A stretch of DNA of 53,743 bases, from NCBI GenBank assembly GCA_937951935.1, contig CALGAM010000067.1, forward strand, positions 1 to 53,743, in the 5' to 3' direction. This DNA is from an uncultured Micromonospora sp. Lineage in GTDB: Bacteria; Actinomycetota; Actinomycetes; Mycobacteriales; Micromonosporaceae. Below the pieces are notes generated by a model. The model did not search any database and had not been told where the DNA came from. It saw nothing but the letters and a program-made list of their open reading frames with translations. Shown here piece by piece: positions 1-9,355 of this stretch (position 1 is the first letter of the stretch; every line of letters starts with the position of its first letter). The position numbers and the translations under genes were made by a program.

Positions 1-711
1 GACACCGCCTACGTCTGGGCCCGGGTGCAGAACACCGGCCAGAAGGACGTGTTCGGGGCCGAGCTGCGGTTCTACTGGGGCAATCCCTCGGTGCAGATGT
101 TCTACAGCACCCTCAACCTCATCGGCACCGCCTACGCCGACATCAAGGCCGGGGAGAGCCAGGATGTGCTCTGCCTGGTGCCGTGGCGCGTCGTGACCGT
201 CAACAACGGACACGAGTGCCTCGTCGTCGTCGCCAGCACGCCGGACGACCCGCCACTGCCGGACGCCGTCGACCCGGTCAGCTACCCCAACGTCGCACAG
301 CGCAACCTCACCCTCGCCAGCTCCAGCAGCAAGGAGGACTTCAAGCTCACCGTCACCGTCAGCGCGCCGCGCCGGGAGTCGAAGCGGGTCCGCATCGGTG
401 CCCAGATCGGCGGTGAGCTGTCCAGGGAGGCGCTGAGGACGCTCGGCCTGGCCGACGGGAGGCCGGTGGAGAAGCCGGTGGTCGAGGTCGGGTTCGCGGA
501 GAAGCCGATCACCAACCCGAAGGACGGCGTCGGCGAACCGTGGCTGGAACTGGAGGTGCCGGCCGGACGCAGCGTCCCCGTCTACCTCACCATCCGGGGC
601 GGTGCCGACCTGCCCGCCGGGGCGTACCAGCTCGTCGAGGTCATCGAGACACAGAAGGAGCAGACGCTGGGCGGCATCTCGTTCGCCGTGGTCGGGGAGG
701 GACGCAGATGA
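1..711 (+). CDS. Beta-sandwich protein of unknown function (5' end outside window)
   Basis: The reading frame is open from base 1, so the true start lies upstream; 236 codons plus stop are visible. The translation is rich in beta-forming stretches with tryptophan and tyrosine (for example ELRFYWGNPS, near residues 21-30 of the visible part), followed by a second segment with charged, alternating residues ending in a LPAGAYQLVEVIET strand pair. This resembles CARDB/Ig-like beta-sandwich proteins, but no catalytic motif or membrane segment is seen. Its stop overlaps the next start as ATGA, so the two genes are almost certainly co-translated and functionally paired. I cannot assign a function; the missing N-terminus could carry a signal peptide or an enzymatic domain. 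Confidence 0.75.
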   Translation, partial: DTAYVWARVQNTGQKDVFGAELRFYWGNPSVQMFYSTLNLIGTAYADIKAGESQDVLCLVPWRVVTVNNGHECLVVVASTPDDPPLPDAVDPVSYPNVAQRNLTLASSSSKEDFKLTVTVSAPRRESKRVRIGAQIGGELSREALRTLGLADGRPVEKPVVEVGFAEKPITNPKDGVGEPWLELEVPAGRSVPVYLTIRGGADLPAGAYQLVEVIETQKEQTLGGISFAVVGEGRR

Positions 712-2216
712 GCCCCACCCCGATGGTCGTGCAGGCCCGGCCGTTCGCCATCGAACCGCTGACCAACGTGATGCTGCCCGACGGCATCTTCGACAACGCG
801 CTCTACAACCTGCGCATCGCCTGCCACTACACCAACACCTCCGGCCGCGACCTGACCAACGTCTCCATCTACCTGGAGAGCGTCGGCGATCCCGGCATCG
901 CGGTGACCGCGCAGACGTACACGTTCGCGACGATCCCGGCCGGCGCCTCGGTGCTGGTCTCCTGGGCGGCCGACTTCCGGCACGCCTCGCCGGGCAAGCC
1001 GTTGGTCAGCTTCGTGGCCCGGGCGGACGGGTACACCGCGTCCCGCTCGATCCGGCAGATCTTCGTCTCCCAGACCCGGTACGACGCCGCCACCGACACG
1101 TACTCGATCCAGGTCCCCGAGGGACGGCTCGACATCTCGAAGGTGACGGTCATCCCGCCCGGCGGGGACGGCTGGTGGGCCGGGGAGAAGCCGGACGGCG
1201 AGAAACGCAAGCCCTGGCCCGGCCCGTACGTCCCCACCGGACTGACCATGGTCTGGGTGCCGAACCCCGCGTACGCCGGAACCCACGGCGAACTGCCGTT
1301 CGAGGATCCGTGGTGGAAGGTGCTGGCGCTGGTGGTCTTCGTCGTCGCCACGATCGTCGGGATCATCGGAGCGGTGCTCGGCTCCGGGACCTTCCACGCG
1401 GGCATCAAGGGCAGGTTCGAGGAGACCGACCCCGACATCATCACCGAGTGTTGTACGCCGGCACCGGGCGACCCGTTGAAGGGCGGGGTCACCGTCGCCG
1501 GCGTCGCCGGGGTGATCGCCTCGGTGGCCCTGGCCGTGGCGCTCTCCGACGAGGCCGACCCGCACCGGCGCGGCCAGGCGGCGACGCCGCCCGCCCCGGG
1601 CGAGCTGACCACCGCCGAGCGGGTCGAGGCGCGGTGGAAGCTGCTCGACGAGCCGCACGCCGGCAGGCCGTACCGGGCGCACGTGGGGTGGAGCTACGAG
1701 CGGATCACCACCGGCGGCGTGTACCACCACCGGGTGGAGGAGGAGCAGACCAACATCCACGTCACGAAGGACGTCACGGTCGTCACCCCGGAGGCCGTGG
1801 GCCCGTCGGACGTGCTGTGGGTCCGGGCGACGTTCACCCGGGCCGACTCGACCCTGTTCACGGGCCCCGACCTCTACGCGTTCGCGCTGTTCCGGGCCCC
1901 GAAGGGGCTCTACTTCCTGGCGCCGCTGACCGACGACGGCACCGGCTTCGACGCCCGCGCCAACGACGGCACGTACACCGCCGGCCTGTACCTGCAGAAC
2001 GTGCTGCCGGAGTTGTGGAAGGCCGGTCAGGAGCCGTACGGCATCTGGAAGGTCTACGTCTTCGCCCAGGACGTGAACCGGGTCGCCCCCGGTACGCCTC
2101 CGGAGATCGCCGCCCAGACCATCGGCGGGTTCTTCGTGGCCAGCGCCGTCCAGCTCACCTTCGACTCCCGCCTGCCCTGCCCGATGGAGGCACAGGCCAG
2201 CGTCAAGGTCGGCTGA
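708..2216 (+). CDS. Membrane protein with beta-sandwich domains flanking two TM helices
   Basis: Start chosen at the ATG that overlaps the previous stop (ATGA); an in-frame upstream extension would only read through the neighbour in another frame. The 502-residue product has an N-terminal beta-sandwich region (about 1-195), a hydrophobic helix around 202-226, a short loop with a Cys-Cys pair (ECCTPAPGD), a second helix around 261-282, and a C-terminal region (about 290-500) with the pattern LTDDGTGFDARANDGTYTA. That pattern resembles the calcium-loop-like signature of choice-of-anchor X/Ig-like extracellular domains. Both globular parts would lie on the same side of the membrane. Function unknown; the partner is the upstream beta-sandwich gene. 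A strong terminator follows directly. Confidence 0.8.
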   Translation: MSPTPMVVQARPFAIEPLTNVMLPDGIFDNALYNLRIACHYTNTSGRDLTNVSIYLESVGDPGIAVTAQTYTFATIPAGASVLVSWAADFRHASPGKPLVSFVARADGYTASRSIRQIFVSQTRYDAATDTYSIQVPEGRLDISKVTVIPPGGDGWWAGEKPDGEKRKPWPGPYVPTGLTMVWVPNPAYAGTHGELPFEDPWWKVLALVVFVVATIVGIIGAVLGSGTFHAGIKGRFEETDPDIITECCTPAPGDPLKGGVTVAGVAGVIASVALAVALSDEADPHRRGQAATPPAPGELTTAERVEARWKLLDEPHAGRPYRAHVGWSYERITTGGVYHHRVEEEQTNIHVTKDVTVVTPEAVGPSDVLWVRATFTRADSTLFTGPDLYAFALFRAPKGLYFLAPLTDDGTGFDARANDGTYTAGLYLQNVLPELWKAGQEPYGIWKVYVFAQDVNRVAPGTPPEIAAQTIGGFFVASAVQLTFDSRLPCPMEAQASVKVG

Positions 2217-2233
2217 TCCGACCCCGCCCGACC

Positions 2234-2269
2234 GGAGGCCGGTGTGCCCCGCGGGGCACACCGGCCTCC
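2234..2269 (+). terminator. 36-bp perfect palindrome, intrinsic terminator
   Basis: GGAGGCCGGTGTGCCCC is followed by GC and its exact reverse complement, giving a 36-bp self-complementary element 18 bases after the stop at 2216. No T-run follows, as is usual in high-GC actinobacteria. It separates the beta-sandwich pair from the serine dehydratase unit. Confidence 0.75.
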
Positions 2270-2333
2270 GCCATCTGTCCCCGCACGCCCCGCCACCCCG
2301 ACCACCGGGCGGGGCACCCCGGCCGGTCCCGGG

Positions 2334-2339
2334 TAGGCT
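2334..2339 (+). promoter_or_regulatory. Candidate -10 (TAGGCT) for serine dehydratase gene
   Basis: TAGGCT lies 87 bases before the ATG at 2427 and would give a leader of about 80 nt. The same hexamer recurs in front of several other genes of this window. No convincing -35 is seen. Confidence 0.4.
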
Positions 2340-2426
2340 CGCGAACCGGCAGGTCAGGGGCACGCCGGAGGTACGGGCGGCACCCCGGTTGGGGGCCGGC
2401 AACGGGGCCGGCCCGGGAGGAGTCTG

Positions 2427-3797
<1,371 letters not shown>

Positions 3798-3835
3798 GGA
3801 ACCCTTTCCGGGGCCTCGCGCCGCCCGGTCGGGCC

Positions 3836-3908
3836 CGCCGGAGGTCGGGGTGAGCCCCGGGGCGGGCCCGACCGGGCCGAAGCCGCCGGAGGTCGGGGTC
3901 AGCCCGGA
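3836..3908. repeat. Short direct repeat between convergent genes
   Basis: The 15-mer GCCGGAGGTCGGGGT occurs twice, at about 3837 and 3885, each followed by (g/c)AGCCC. The second copy overlaps the stop codon of the convergent oxidoreductase gene. The segment may act as part of a bidirectional end signal, or be a local duplication; nothing else is seen here. Confidence 0.4.
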
Positions 3909-4825
3909 AGCAGCACGAGACGCCCGCGCAGCCCGCCCCGCTCCAGCCGCCGGTGCGCCTCCGCGACCTGCTCCAGCGGCAGTGTGTCGGCGACCCGCAG
4001 GCGCAGCCCGGCCGCGGCCAGGGCGGTGAGCCGGGGGCCGTCGGCCCGGATCCAGACGTTGGCGACCCGGATGCCGCGCAACGGCACCGGAGCGCGACCG
4101 CCCCGGACCGCGACGAAGCTGCCGCCGCCGCGTACCGCGTCCAGCGCCGCCACGCCGATCGAGGCGGCGTCCACCGCGGTGTCCACCCCGCCGGGGACGG
4201 CGGCACGCACCGCGGAGGCGACGTCGACGCCCCGGGGCACCACGTGTTCGGCGCCGAGTTCGCGCACCAGCGCCTCGTCCCGGGGATCCGCGACCGCCAC
4301 CACCCGGACCCCCGCCCGGGCGGCGAGCTCCACGACGTACCCGCCGACGCCGCCGGCCGCCCCGGTGACCAGCAGGGTCTGCCCGGGGCGTGGGGCGGCC
4401 AGGTCGAGTGCCTGGGCGGCGGTGAGCACGTTGAGCGGCAGCGTCGCGGCGGCGACCAGGTCCACCCCGTCCGGCAGACGCCCGACCGCGTCCGCGTCGA
4501 GCACGGCGTACTCGGCCTGGGCCTTGAGCGGGAGGGCGAGCCGGTCGGAGAGGCCCAGGACCCGGTCGCCCACCGCGAACCCGGTGACCCCGGGTCCGAC
4601 CTCGTCGACGGTGCCGGCGAGATCCCAGCCGATGCCGATCACCTCGCGTGCGGGGAGGAGCCCGCTCTCGGTCAGGGCACCGGAGCGGGTCTGCACGTCG
4701 ACCGGGTTGACGGCCGCCGCCGCGACCCTGATCCGGACCTGGCCGACGCCCGGCGTGGGTTGGGGGACGTCGGCGACCTCGAGCACCTCGGGGCCGCCGA
4801 AGGAGCGGATGATCACTGCCTTCAT
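3899..4825 (-). CDS. Zinc-free MDR-family NADP-dependent quinone oxidoreductase
   Basis: A 308-residue medium-chain dehydrogenase/reductase of the quinone oxidoreductase branch. The N-terminus MKAVIIRSFGGPEVLEV and AAAVNPVDVQTRSG are typical for this group; the nucleotide-binding turn VTGAAGGVGGYVVELA lies near residues 135-152. The cysteine cluster of structural zinc and the catalytic Cys/His zinc ligands of alcohol dehydrogenases are absent, which fits the zinc-free branch. Likely reduces quinones or reactive carbonyls with NADPH in the cytosol. The gene is divergent from an HxlR regulator, a frequent pairing for redox or quinone-sensing control. A TACGCT hexamer ends 8 nt before the ATG, suggesting a leaderless transcript whose promoter spacer holds a palindrome. 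Confidence 0.88.
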   Translation of the reverse strand: MKAVIIRSFGGPEVLEVADVPQPTPGVGQVRIRVAAAAVNPVDVQTRSGALTESGLLPAREVIGIGWDLAGTVDEVGPGVTGFAVGDRVLGLSDRLALPLKAQAEYAVLDADAVGRLPDGVDLVAAATLPLNVLTAAQALDLAAPRPGQTLLVTGAAGGVGGYVVELAARAGVRVVAVADPRDEALVRELGAEHVVPRGVDVASAVRAAVPGGVDTAVDAASIGVAALDAVRGGGSFVAVRGGRAPVPLRGIRVANVWIRADGPRLTALAAAGLRLRVADTLPLEQVAEAHRRLERGGLRGRLVLLPG

Positions 4826-4833
4826 GGCGGCGA

Positions 4834-4862
4834 GCGTATGGAGAGCTACTCTCCTGGAGGAA
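4834..4862 (-). promoter_or_regulatory. Divergent promoter with GGAGAG-CTA-CTCTCC palindrome
   Basis: For the oxidoreductase gene a -10 TACGCT (4834-4839, minus strand) lies 8 nt from its ATG. The perfect inverted repeat GGAGAGCTACTCTCC (4841-4855) fills the spacer between this -10 and a weak -35-like TTCTCC. On the plus strand, TACTCT within the palindrome or TACCGT at 4882-4887 could serve the HxlR gene. The position fits an operator for the adjacent HxlR protein, acting on both genes. Confidence 0.5.
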
Positions 4863-4902
4863 GGGGTTACCCGAGAGTGCGTACCGTACCCGGAGGTGGA
4901 GG

Positions 4903-5316
4903 GTGACGACCCGGACCGCGAGCCAACTGCGCGCCGAGCAGCGGCGGGCCTACGACGCCTACATGGCGGACTGCCCGGCGCGGAAGCTGCTGGACCGGAT
5001 CAGTGACAAGTGGGTGAGCCTGGTGCTGACCGCGTTGGCCGACGGGCCGCGGCGCTACAGCGAACTCAGCCGCAGGATCGCCGGGGTCAGTCAGAAGATG
5101 CTGACCCAGACCCTCCGCACGATGGAGCGGGACGGCCTGGTGCGGCGGACGGTGACGCTCGCCGTGCCGGTCCGGGTCGACTACGCCCTCACCCCGCTCG
5201 GCGAGAGCCTGCTGCCGATCATGGCGTCGATCAAGGAGTGGGCCGAGCGCCACATCCCGGAGGTGGAGCGCGCCCAGGCCGCGTACGACGCCGCCGTTGG
5301 TCGCTCGCCGCGGTGA
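4903..5316 (+). CDS. HxlR-family winged-helix transcriptional regulator
   Basis: The 137-residue product matches the compact HxlR/MarR-like family. It has the conserved N-terminal cysteine in DCPARKLLDRISDKW (Cys24), then YSELSRRIAGVSQKMLTQTLR as recognition-helix region and VDYALTPLGESLLP as the wing and following helix. Family members such as YodB and HypR sense electrophiles or disulfide stress through the N-terminal cysteine; whether this one does is inference. The GTG start is preceded by GGAGGTGGAGG. The gene diverges from a quinone oxidoreductase with 77 bases between starts, and a palindrome in that gap is the likely operator. A remnant of a related HxlR gene lies at 11749-11871. Confidence 0.92.
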   Translation: MTTRTASQLRAEQRRAYDAYMADCPARKLLDRISDKWVSLVLTALADGPRRYSELSRRIAGVSQKMLTQTLRTMERDGLVRRTVTLAVPVRVDYALTPLGESLLPIMASIKEWAERHIPEVERAQAAYDAAVGRSPR

Positions 5317-5363
5317 CCTCCGGGACCGTCGCGCCGCGCCCCCGCCGTCCCCGTGCTCCGTCG

Positions 5364-5397
5364 GGTGCCCTGCCGCGGTCGCGACGCGGCGGGCACC
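5364..5397 (+). terminator. Hairpin terminator of the HxlR gene
   Basis: GGTGCCCTGCCGCG (5364-5377) pairs with CGCGGCGGGCACC (5385-5397) across a 7-nt loop with one bulged base. It starts 48 bases past the stop at 5316. No T-run is present. Confidence 0.6.
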
Positions 5398-5564
5398 GCC
5401 GCGCCGCCCGGTGTGCGGGTCCGTCGGGCCGGGGCGATCCCGGTGTCTCGGCGGTGGTGTCCGGGGAACGGTCCGGTAACGTTGGCACGTCGTCGGGAGA
5501 CCCGTGGCGGGGTCTGTGGGCATTCTGCCCATGTTGGTCGCATTTGGGTCTTTTCCCCGGCTGG

Positions 5565-5570
5565 TAGCCT
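5565..5570 (+). promoter_or_regulatory. Candidate -10 (TAGCCT) of the polymer exporter operon
   Basis: TAGCCT sits in a locally AT-richer stretch 47 bases before the GTG at 5618. A TTGGGT 15 bases upstream could be a poorly spaced -35. The leader would be about 40 nt. Confidence 0.35.
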
Positions 5571-5617
5571 ATGTCCCATTGCGGCTGCGTGTGCTGCCGG
5601 ACGAGCGGGAGGCGACG

Positions 5618-6445
5618 GTGACGTCTGGCGTCGTGGCGGTGTGGTCGCACCGCACCACGCTGCGGCTGCTCGTCCGCCGGGACCTGACGGTGAAGTACCA
5701 GCAGTCGGTGCTCGGCTACCTCTGGTCGTTGATCGAGCCGCTCGGCCTCGGAGCGATCTACTTCTTCGTCTTCGGCCTGCTCTACCGCTCGGCCACCCAC
5801 CGGCACCTCGGCGAGGCCGCCGAGTCGTACCCGCTCTTCCTGATCACCGGCATCTTCGCCTGGATGTGGACCAGCTCGGCGATCAGCGAGGCGACCAACG
5901 CCCTCACCGGCCAGGCCCGGCTGATCACCACGATGAACCTGCCGCGCGAGCTCTTCCCGATCGGCCGGGTCGCCGGCCGGTTCGCCGAGTACGTCGCCGG
6001 CCTGCCGATCCTGGCCGCCGTCGCCGCGGTCTACGCCGCACTCGGCAGGATCGACCTCGGCCCCTCGCTGCTGGCGCTGCCACTCGCCGTGCTGGTCCAG
6101 ACGATCCTGCTGGTCGGCATCGCGCTGCTGCTCTCCTCGCTCAACGTCCTGATGCGCGACATCGAGCGACTGATGCGGCTGGTCACCCGGGTGCTCTTCT
6201 ACGCGACGCCGATCATCTATCCGCTGGCACTGGTACGGGACTCCGGGCTGCCGGGATGGGTGAAGATCGCGTACGAGGTGAACCCGCTGGTCGGAATCTT
6301 CCAACTGCACCACTCGATCTGGTATCCCGCCGAGTTCCCCGACGCCCGGCTGCTCTGCCTGTCGGTCGGCGGCAGCCTGGTGACCCTGCTCGTCGGCGCC
6401 GCGGTCTTCCGCCGGCTCGAACCCGCCGTCCTCAAGGAGCTCTAG
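5618..6445 (+). CDS. ABC-2 type polysaccharide/polyol-phosphate export permease (Wzm/TagG-like)
   Basis: The 275-residue product (GTG start at 5618 with GGGAGG five bases upstream) has the usual length of Wzm/TagG permeases. The N-terminal signature LLVRRDLTVKYQQSVLGYLW is characteristic: an amphipathic interface helix with conserved RDL and YxxSxLGxxW residues before the first membrane helix. About six membrane segments follow, with a conserved NPLVGIFQLHHSIWY region before the last two. The gene is followed after one base by the ATPase partner, so both form one operon. The role is export of a lipid-linked surface polymer, most likely a teichoic-acid-like glycan given the TagF-type enzyme downstream. 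The substrate is inferred from context only. Confidence 0.9.
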   Translation: MTSGVVAVWSHRTTLRLLVRRDLTVKYQQSVLGYLWSLIEPLGLGAIYFFVFGLLYRSATHRHLGEAAESYPLFLITGIFAWMWTSSAISEATNALTGQARLITTMNLPRELFPIGRVAGRFAEYVAGLPILAAVAAVYAALGRIDLGPSLLALPLAVLVQTILLVGIALLLSSLNVLMRDIERLMRLVTRVLFYATPIIYPLALVRDSGLPGWVKIAYEVNPLVGIFQLHHSIWYPAEFPDARLLCLSVGGSLVTLLVGAAVFRRLEPAVLKEL

Positions 6446-6446
6446 G

Positions 6447-7193
6447 GTGGGCGAGCCGATGATCGAGGCGGAGAACCTGGGCATCCAGTTCGTCCGCAAC
6501 CGGCGGCGCAACCTCCGGCTCCGAGAGATGATCATCCACCGGGGCGGCCGCCAGCCCGACGCCGGAGTATTCTGGCCGCTACGTAACGTGTCCTTCACGG
6601 TGGCGCCCGGCGACACGGTGGGGGTGATCGGCCGCAACGGCACCGGCAAGAGCACGCTTCTCCGGCTGATCGCCGGGGTGCTGATCCCGGACGAGGGGCG
6701 CATCCGGGTCCGGGGGGCGGTGGCGCCGCTGCTCGAACTCTCCGCCGGGTTCTCCAACGACCTGACCGGCCGGGAGAACGTGCACCTGGTCGGCTCGCTG
6801 CACGGGCTCAGCCCGGGCTTCCTGCGCCGGCGCTTCGACGAGATCGTCGCCTTCGCCGGGGAGCAGGTCGCCAACGCGATCGACACCCCGGTCCGGCACT
6901 ACTCGTCCGGGATGAAGGTGCGGCTGGGCTTCGCGGTCATCGCCCAGCTGCCCCACCCGATCCTGTTGATGGACGAGGTGACCGCGGTCGGCGACGCCGA
7001 CTTCCGGAAGAAGTGCTACGACACCATCGACCGGCTGATCGCCGAGGGCCGGACCGTGATGCTGGTCTCGCACAACGAAAACGATCTCACCCGGTTCTGC
7101 AGCCGGGGACTCTACTTCGACGGAGGACGATTGCGGGTGGACGGCACCATACGCGAGGCGCTCGACGCTTACCACAACGTGGTCAGGCCCTGA
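6447..7193 (+). CDS. ABC transporter ATP-binding protein, polymer export (Wzt/TagH-like)
   Basis: A 248-residue ATPase with Walker A GRNGTGKST (about residues 63-71), signature motif YSSGMKVRLGFAV, Walker B ILLMDEVTAVGD and switch histidine in LVSHNEND. The YSSGM form of the signature and the N-terminal LRLREMIIHRGG segment are typical of Wzt/TagH proteins, which pair with Wzm/TagG permeases. It lacks the C-terminal carbohydrate-binding extension found in some Wzt proteins, so substrate choice probably lies elsewhere. GTG start one base after the permease stop; its own stop overlaps the next start as TGATG. Cytosolic face of the membrane. Confidence 0.93.
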   Translation: MGEPMIEAENLGIQFVRNRRRNLRLREMIIHRGGRQPDAGVFWPLRNVSFTVAPGDTVGVIGRNGTGKSTLLRLIAGVLIPDEGRIRVRGAVAPLLELSAGFSNDLTGRENVHLVGSLHGLSPGFLRRRFDEIVAFAGEQVANAIDTPVRHYSSGMKVRLGFAVIAQLPHPILLMDEVTAVGDADFRKKCYDTIDRLIAEGRTVMLVSHNENDLTRFCSRGLYFDGGRLRVDGTIREALDAYHNVVRP

Positions 7194-9301
7194 TGTTGGC
7201 GATCCTGTTCACCCCCGCCCGCCCGGGGCAGCCGCTGACCCGTGCCGACGGCACGCCGCTGGCCGCCGGGCTTCGCGACCAGCTGCGCGCCGCGGGTGCC
7301 CGGGACGTCGTCCTCACCGACGACCTGAACCAGGTGGCGGTGCTGGCCGGCGCCGCCCGGGAGCCCGTCCTGCTCTGCTCCGGCGACCTGGTCGCGCACG
7401 CCGCCGTGCTCCGGCACCTGGCCACCAGCCCGCTGCCCGGCACCGTGGCGCTGGTCCTGCCGCAGGTGGACGCCGGCCCGCTTCCCGTGGTGGAGGAGCG
7501 GAACCAGGTCGTCGCCGCCGTGCTGCCGGGTGCCGACGAGGAGGCCGACCCGGCCGGCCCGACCCTCCCGGACGCCGGCACGGTCCCGGCGCCGACCGGT
7601 GCCTTCGGCGGCGCGGTCAGGGTCGCCGTGGCCGACCTGCCGGCGCTGGTCACCGCCGCCCGGGCGGCTGCCGTCGGGGACGCCACCGTCGACGGCGTAC
7701 CCGCCCTGGACCGGGTGTTCGCCGAACTGACCCGGATCGGCCCCGAGGCCACCCCCGGCCTGACGATCTTCGCCCACCGGGTACGTCTGCTGGTCGCCCG
7801 CCGGGTCGTCGACCAGTCCGGGGTCGCCGCCGCCGAGGCGGCGGTGGCGGCGGTCGACTCCGACACGGCGGAGCTGCGGCTGTCGGTCAAGGAGAGGGAC
7901 GACTTCTTCACCACCTTCTTCGTCAGCACGTGGTCCCCGCGGGTGACCAGGCTCTGCGCCCGGCTCCGGCTCACCCCGACCGGGGTGACCGCCCTCTCGG
8001 TGCTCTTCGCCGCCGTCGCGGCGCTGCTGTTCGCGTTCGGCGGCCGACCCGCCCTGGTCGTCGGCGCGGTCCTGCTCTACCTCGGCTTCGTCCTCGACTG
8101 CGTGGACGGGCAGCTCGCCCGCTACACCCGGAACTTCAGCCCGTGGGGCGGCTGGCTGGACACCATCGCCGACCGGGCCAAGGAGTACCTCGTCTACGCC
8201 GGGCTCGCGGTCGGGGTGGAGCGGGCCGGGCTCGGCAACGGGTGGGCGCTCGGCATCGCGGCGATGACCCTCCAGACCGTGCGGCACATGACCGACACCT
8301 GGTACGGCGCACTGCACGACGAGGCGGCGAGGCGGCCCCGCCCGGCCGGGTCGTCCGGCGGCCTCGGGGCCCGGCTCGGTGCCGCCTCCAACCGGGTGCA
8401 GGCGGACACCGGCTCGGTGTCGTACTGGCTCAAGCGAACCGTGGTCTTCCCGATCGGGGAGCGCTGGGCGTTGGTCGCGCTGACCGTGGCGCTGTTCAAC
8501 CCGCTGGTCAGCCTGATCGCCGTGCTGGTCTGGGGTGGGCTCGCCGCGGTGTACACGCTGACGCTGCGTACCCTGCGGGCCCGCTCGATGCGGGTTGCCG
8601 TGCTGACCGGGGTCGACACCATGCTGCACCGCGACGACGGACCGGTGGCGCGGGCGCTGGCCGGGCCGGGCCGGCGTGCCGGCCTACCCGGGCCGCTGCC
8701 GCTCGCCGTGCTCGGGGTGGTGGCCGGCCTGGCCCTGCTCGCGGCCGCGCTGGTCGGGGCCGGCGCGCCGACCGCCCGGTGGGCGGTACCGGCCGCGGTG
8801 CTGGTGGCGCTGGTCGCCGGGGTCCCGGCGGCGGTGCCGCACGGGGGTGCGCTGGACTGGCTGGTGCCGGCGGCGCTGCGGGCCGCCGAGTATCTGGCGG
8901 TGATCGCGGTCGGAGTCCTGGTCGACGCCCCCGCAGCGGTGACGTTCACGTTACTGTTCGTATTGGCGCTGCGCCACTACGACCTCACCGCCCGGCTGGA
9001 GAAGCGGGAGCGTGCTCCCCTGCTGCGGTCCCTCGGACTCGGGTGGGACGGCCGGTTGGTCGTTCTCGCCGGTGCCGCGCTGCTGGGGCCGGCCGCCGCC
9101 CGGGTGGCGATGCTGCTCCTCGCCGGCTACCTCGCGGTGATCTTCGTGGTCAACGCCGTGCGGGGCTGGACGCCGCGCGACATCCCGGGCCCCCGGCGGC
9201 CGGCCGAGACCGGTCCGGAGAGCCGGGCCGGGACCGCCGTGCCCGCCGGCGCGGACCGGACCGCCGGGTCGGGTGCGGTCGGACGGGAACGGGACGGGTG
9301 A
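7193..9301 (+). CDS. CDP-alcohol phosphatidyltransferase fused to N-terminal transferase-like domain
   Basis: Start at the ATG that overlaps the ATPase stop (TGATG); 702 residues. The first ~210 residues look like a soluble nucleotidyltransferase-like alpha/beta domain (LRAAGARDVVLTDD, VALVLPQ) but lack the usual GxGxR loop. The middle has the full CDP-alcohol phosphotransferase signature, D-x2-DG-x2-AR-x8-G-x3-D-x3-D, in DCVDGQLARYT followed by GGWLDTIAD (about residues 303-328), inside membrane helices. The C-terminal part holds several more helices, perhaps the DUF5941 type. The architecture recalls bifunctional inositol-phosphate cytidylyltransferase/DIPP synthases. In this cluster it probably transfers a phospho-alcohol onto a lipid or polymer acceptor. 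The exact donor and acceptor are unknown. Confidence 0.85.
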   Translation: MLAILFTPARPGQPLTRADGTPLAAGLRDQLRAAGARDVVLTDDLNQVAVLAGAAREPVLLCSGDLVAHAAVLRHLATSPLPGTVALVLPQVDAGPLPVVEERNQVVAAVLPGADEEADPAGPTLPDAGTVPAPTGAFGGAVRVAVADLPALVTAARAAAVGDATVDGVPALDRVFAELTRIGPEATPGLTIFAHRVRLLVARRVVDQSGVAAAEAAVAAVDSDTAELRLSVKERDDFFTTFFVSTWSPRVTRLCARLRLTPTGVTALSVLFAAVAALLFAFGGRPALVVGAVLLYLGFVLDCVDGQLARYTRNFSPWGGWLDTIADRAKEYLVYAGLAVGVERAGLGNGWALGIAAMTLQTVRHMTDTWYGALHDEAARRPRPAGSSGGLGARLGAASNRVQADTGSVSYWLKRTVVFPIGERWALVALTVALFNPLVSLIAVLVWGGLAAVYTLTLRTLRARSMRVAVLTGVDTMLHRDDGPVARALAGPGRRAGLPGPLPLAVLGVVAGLALLAAALVGAGAPTARWAVPAAVLVALVAGVPAAVPHGGALDWLVPAALRAAEYLAVIAVGVLVDAPAAVTFTLLFVLALRHYDLTARLEKRERAPLLRSLGLGWDGRLVVLAGAALLGPAAARVAMLLLAGYLAVIFVVNAVRGWTPRDIPGPRRPAETGPESRAGTAVPAGADRTAGSGAVGRERDG

Positions 9302-9355
9302 CACCGCCGGTCGGCTGAGCAGCGCCGGGTCGGCCGGCGGCGGAGAAGGACACGG

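Larger units (their letters stand above)
5317..5617. other. Non-coding region before the polymer exporter operon
   Basis: About 300 bases without a convincing gene. It holds the terminator hairpin of the HxlR gene (5364-5397), a GC-rich stretch, and near its right end a less GC-rich segment with TAGCCT at 5565-5570 that probably starts the exporter operon. An in-frame extension of the permease gene to 5504 is possible but lacks a ribosome-binding site. Confidence 0.5.

Noticed and set aside
2340..2426. Possible glycine riboswitch in the leader of the serine dehydratase gene
   Set aside because: The conserved glycine-riboswitch core elements are not present; only ordinary GC-rich hairpins are seen.
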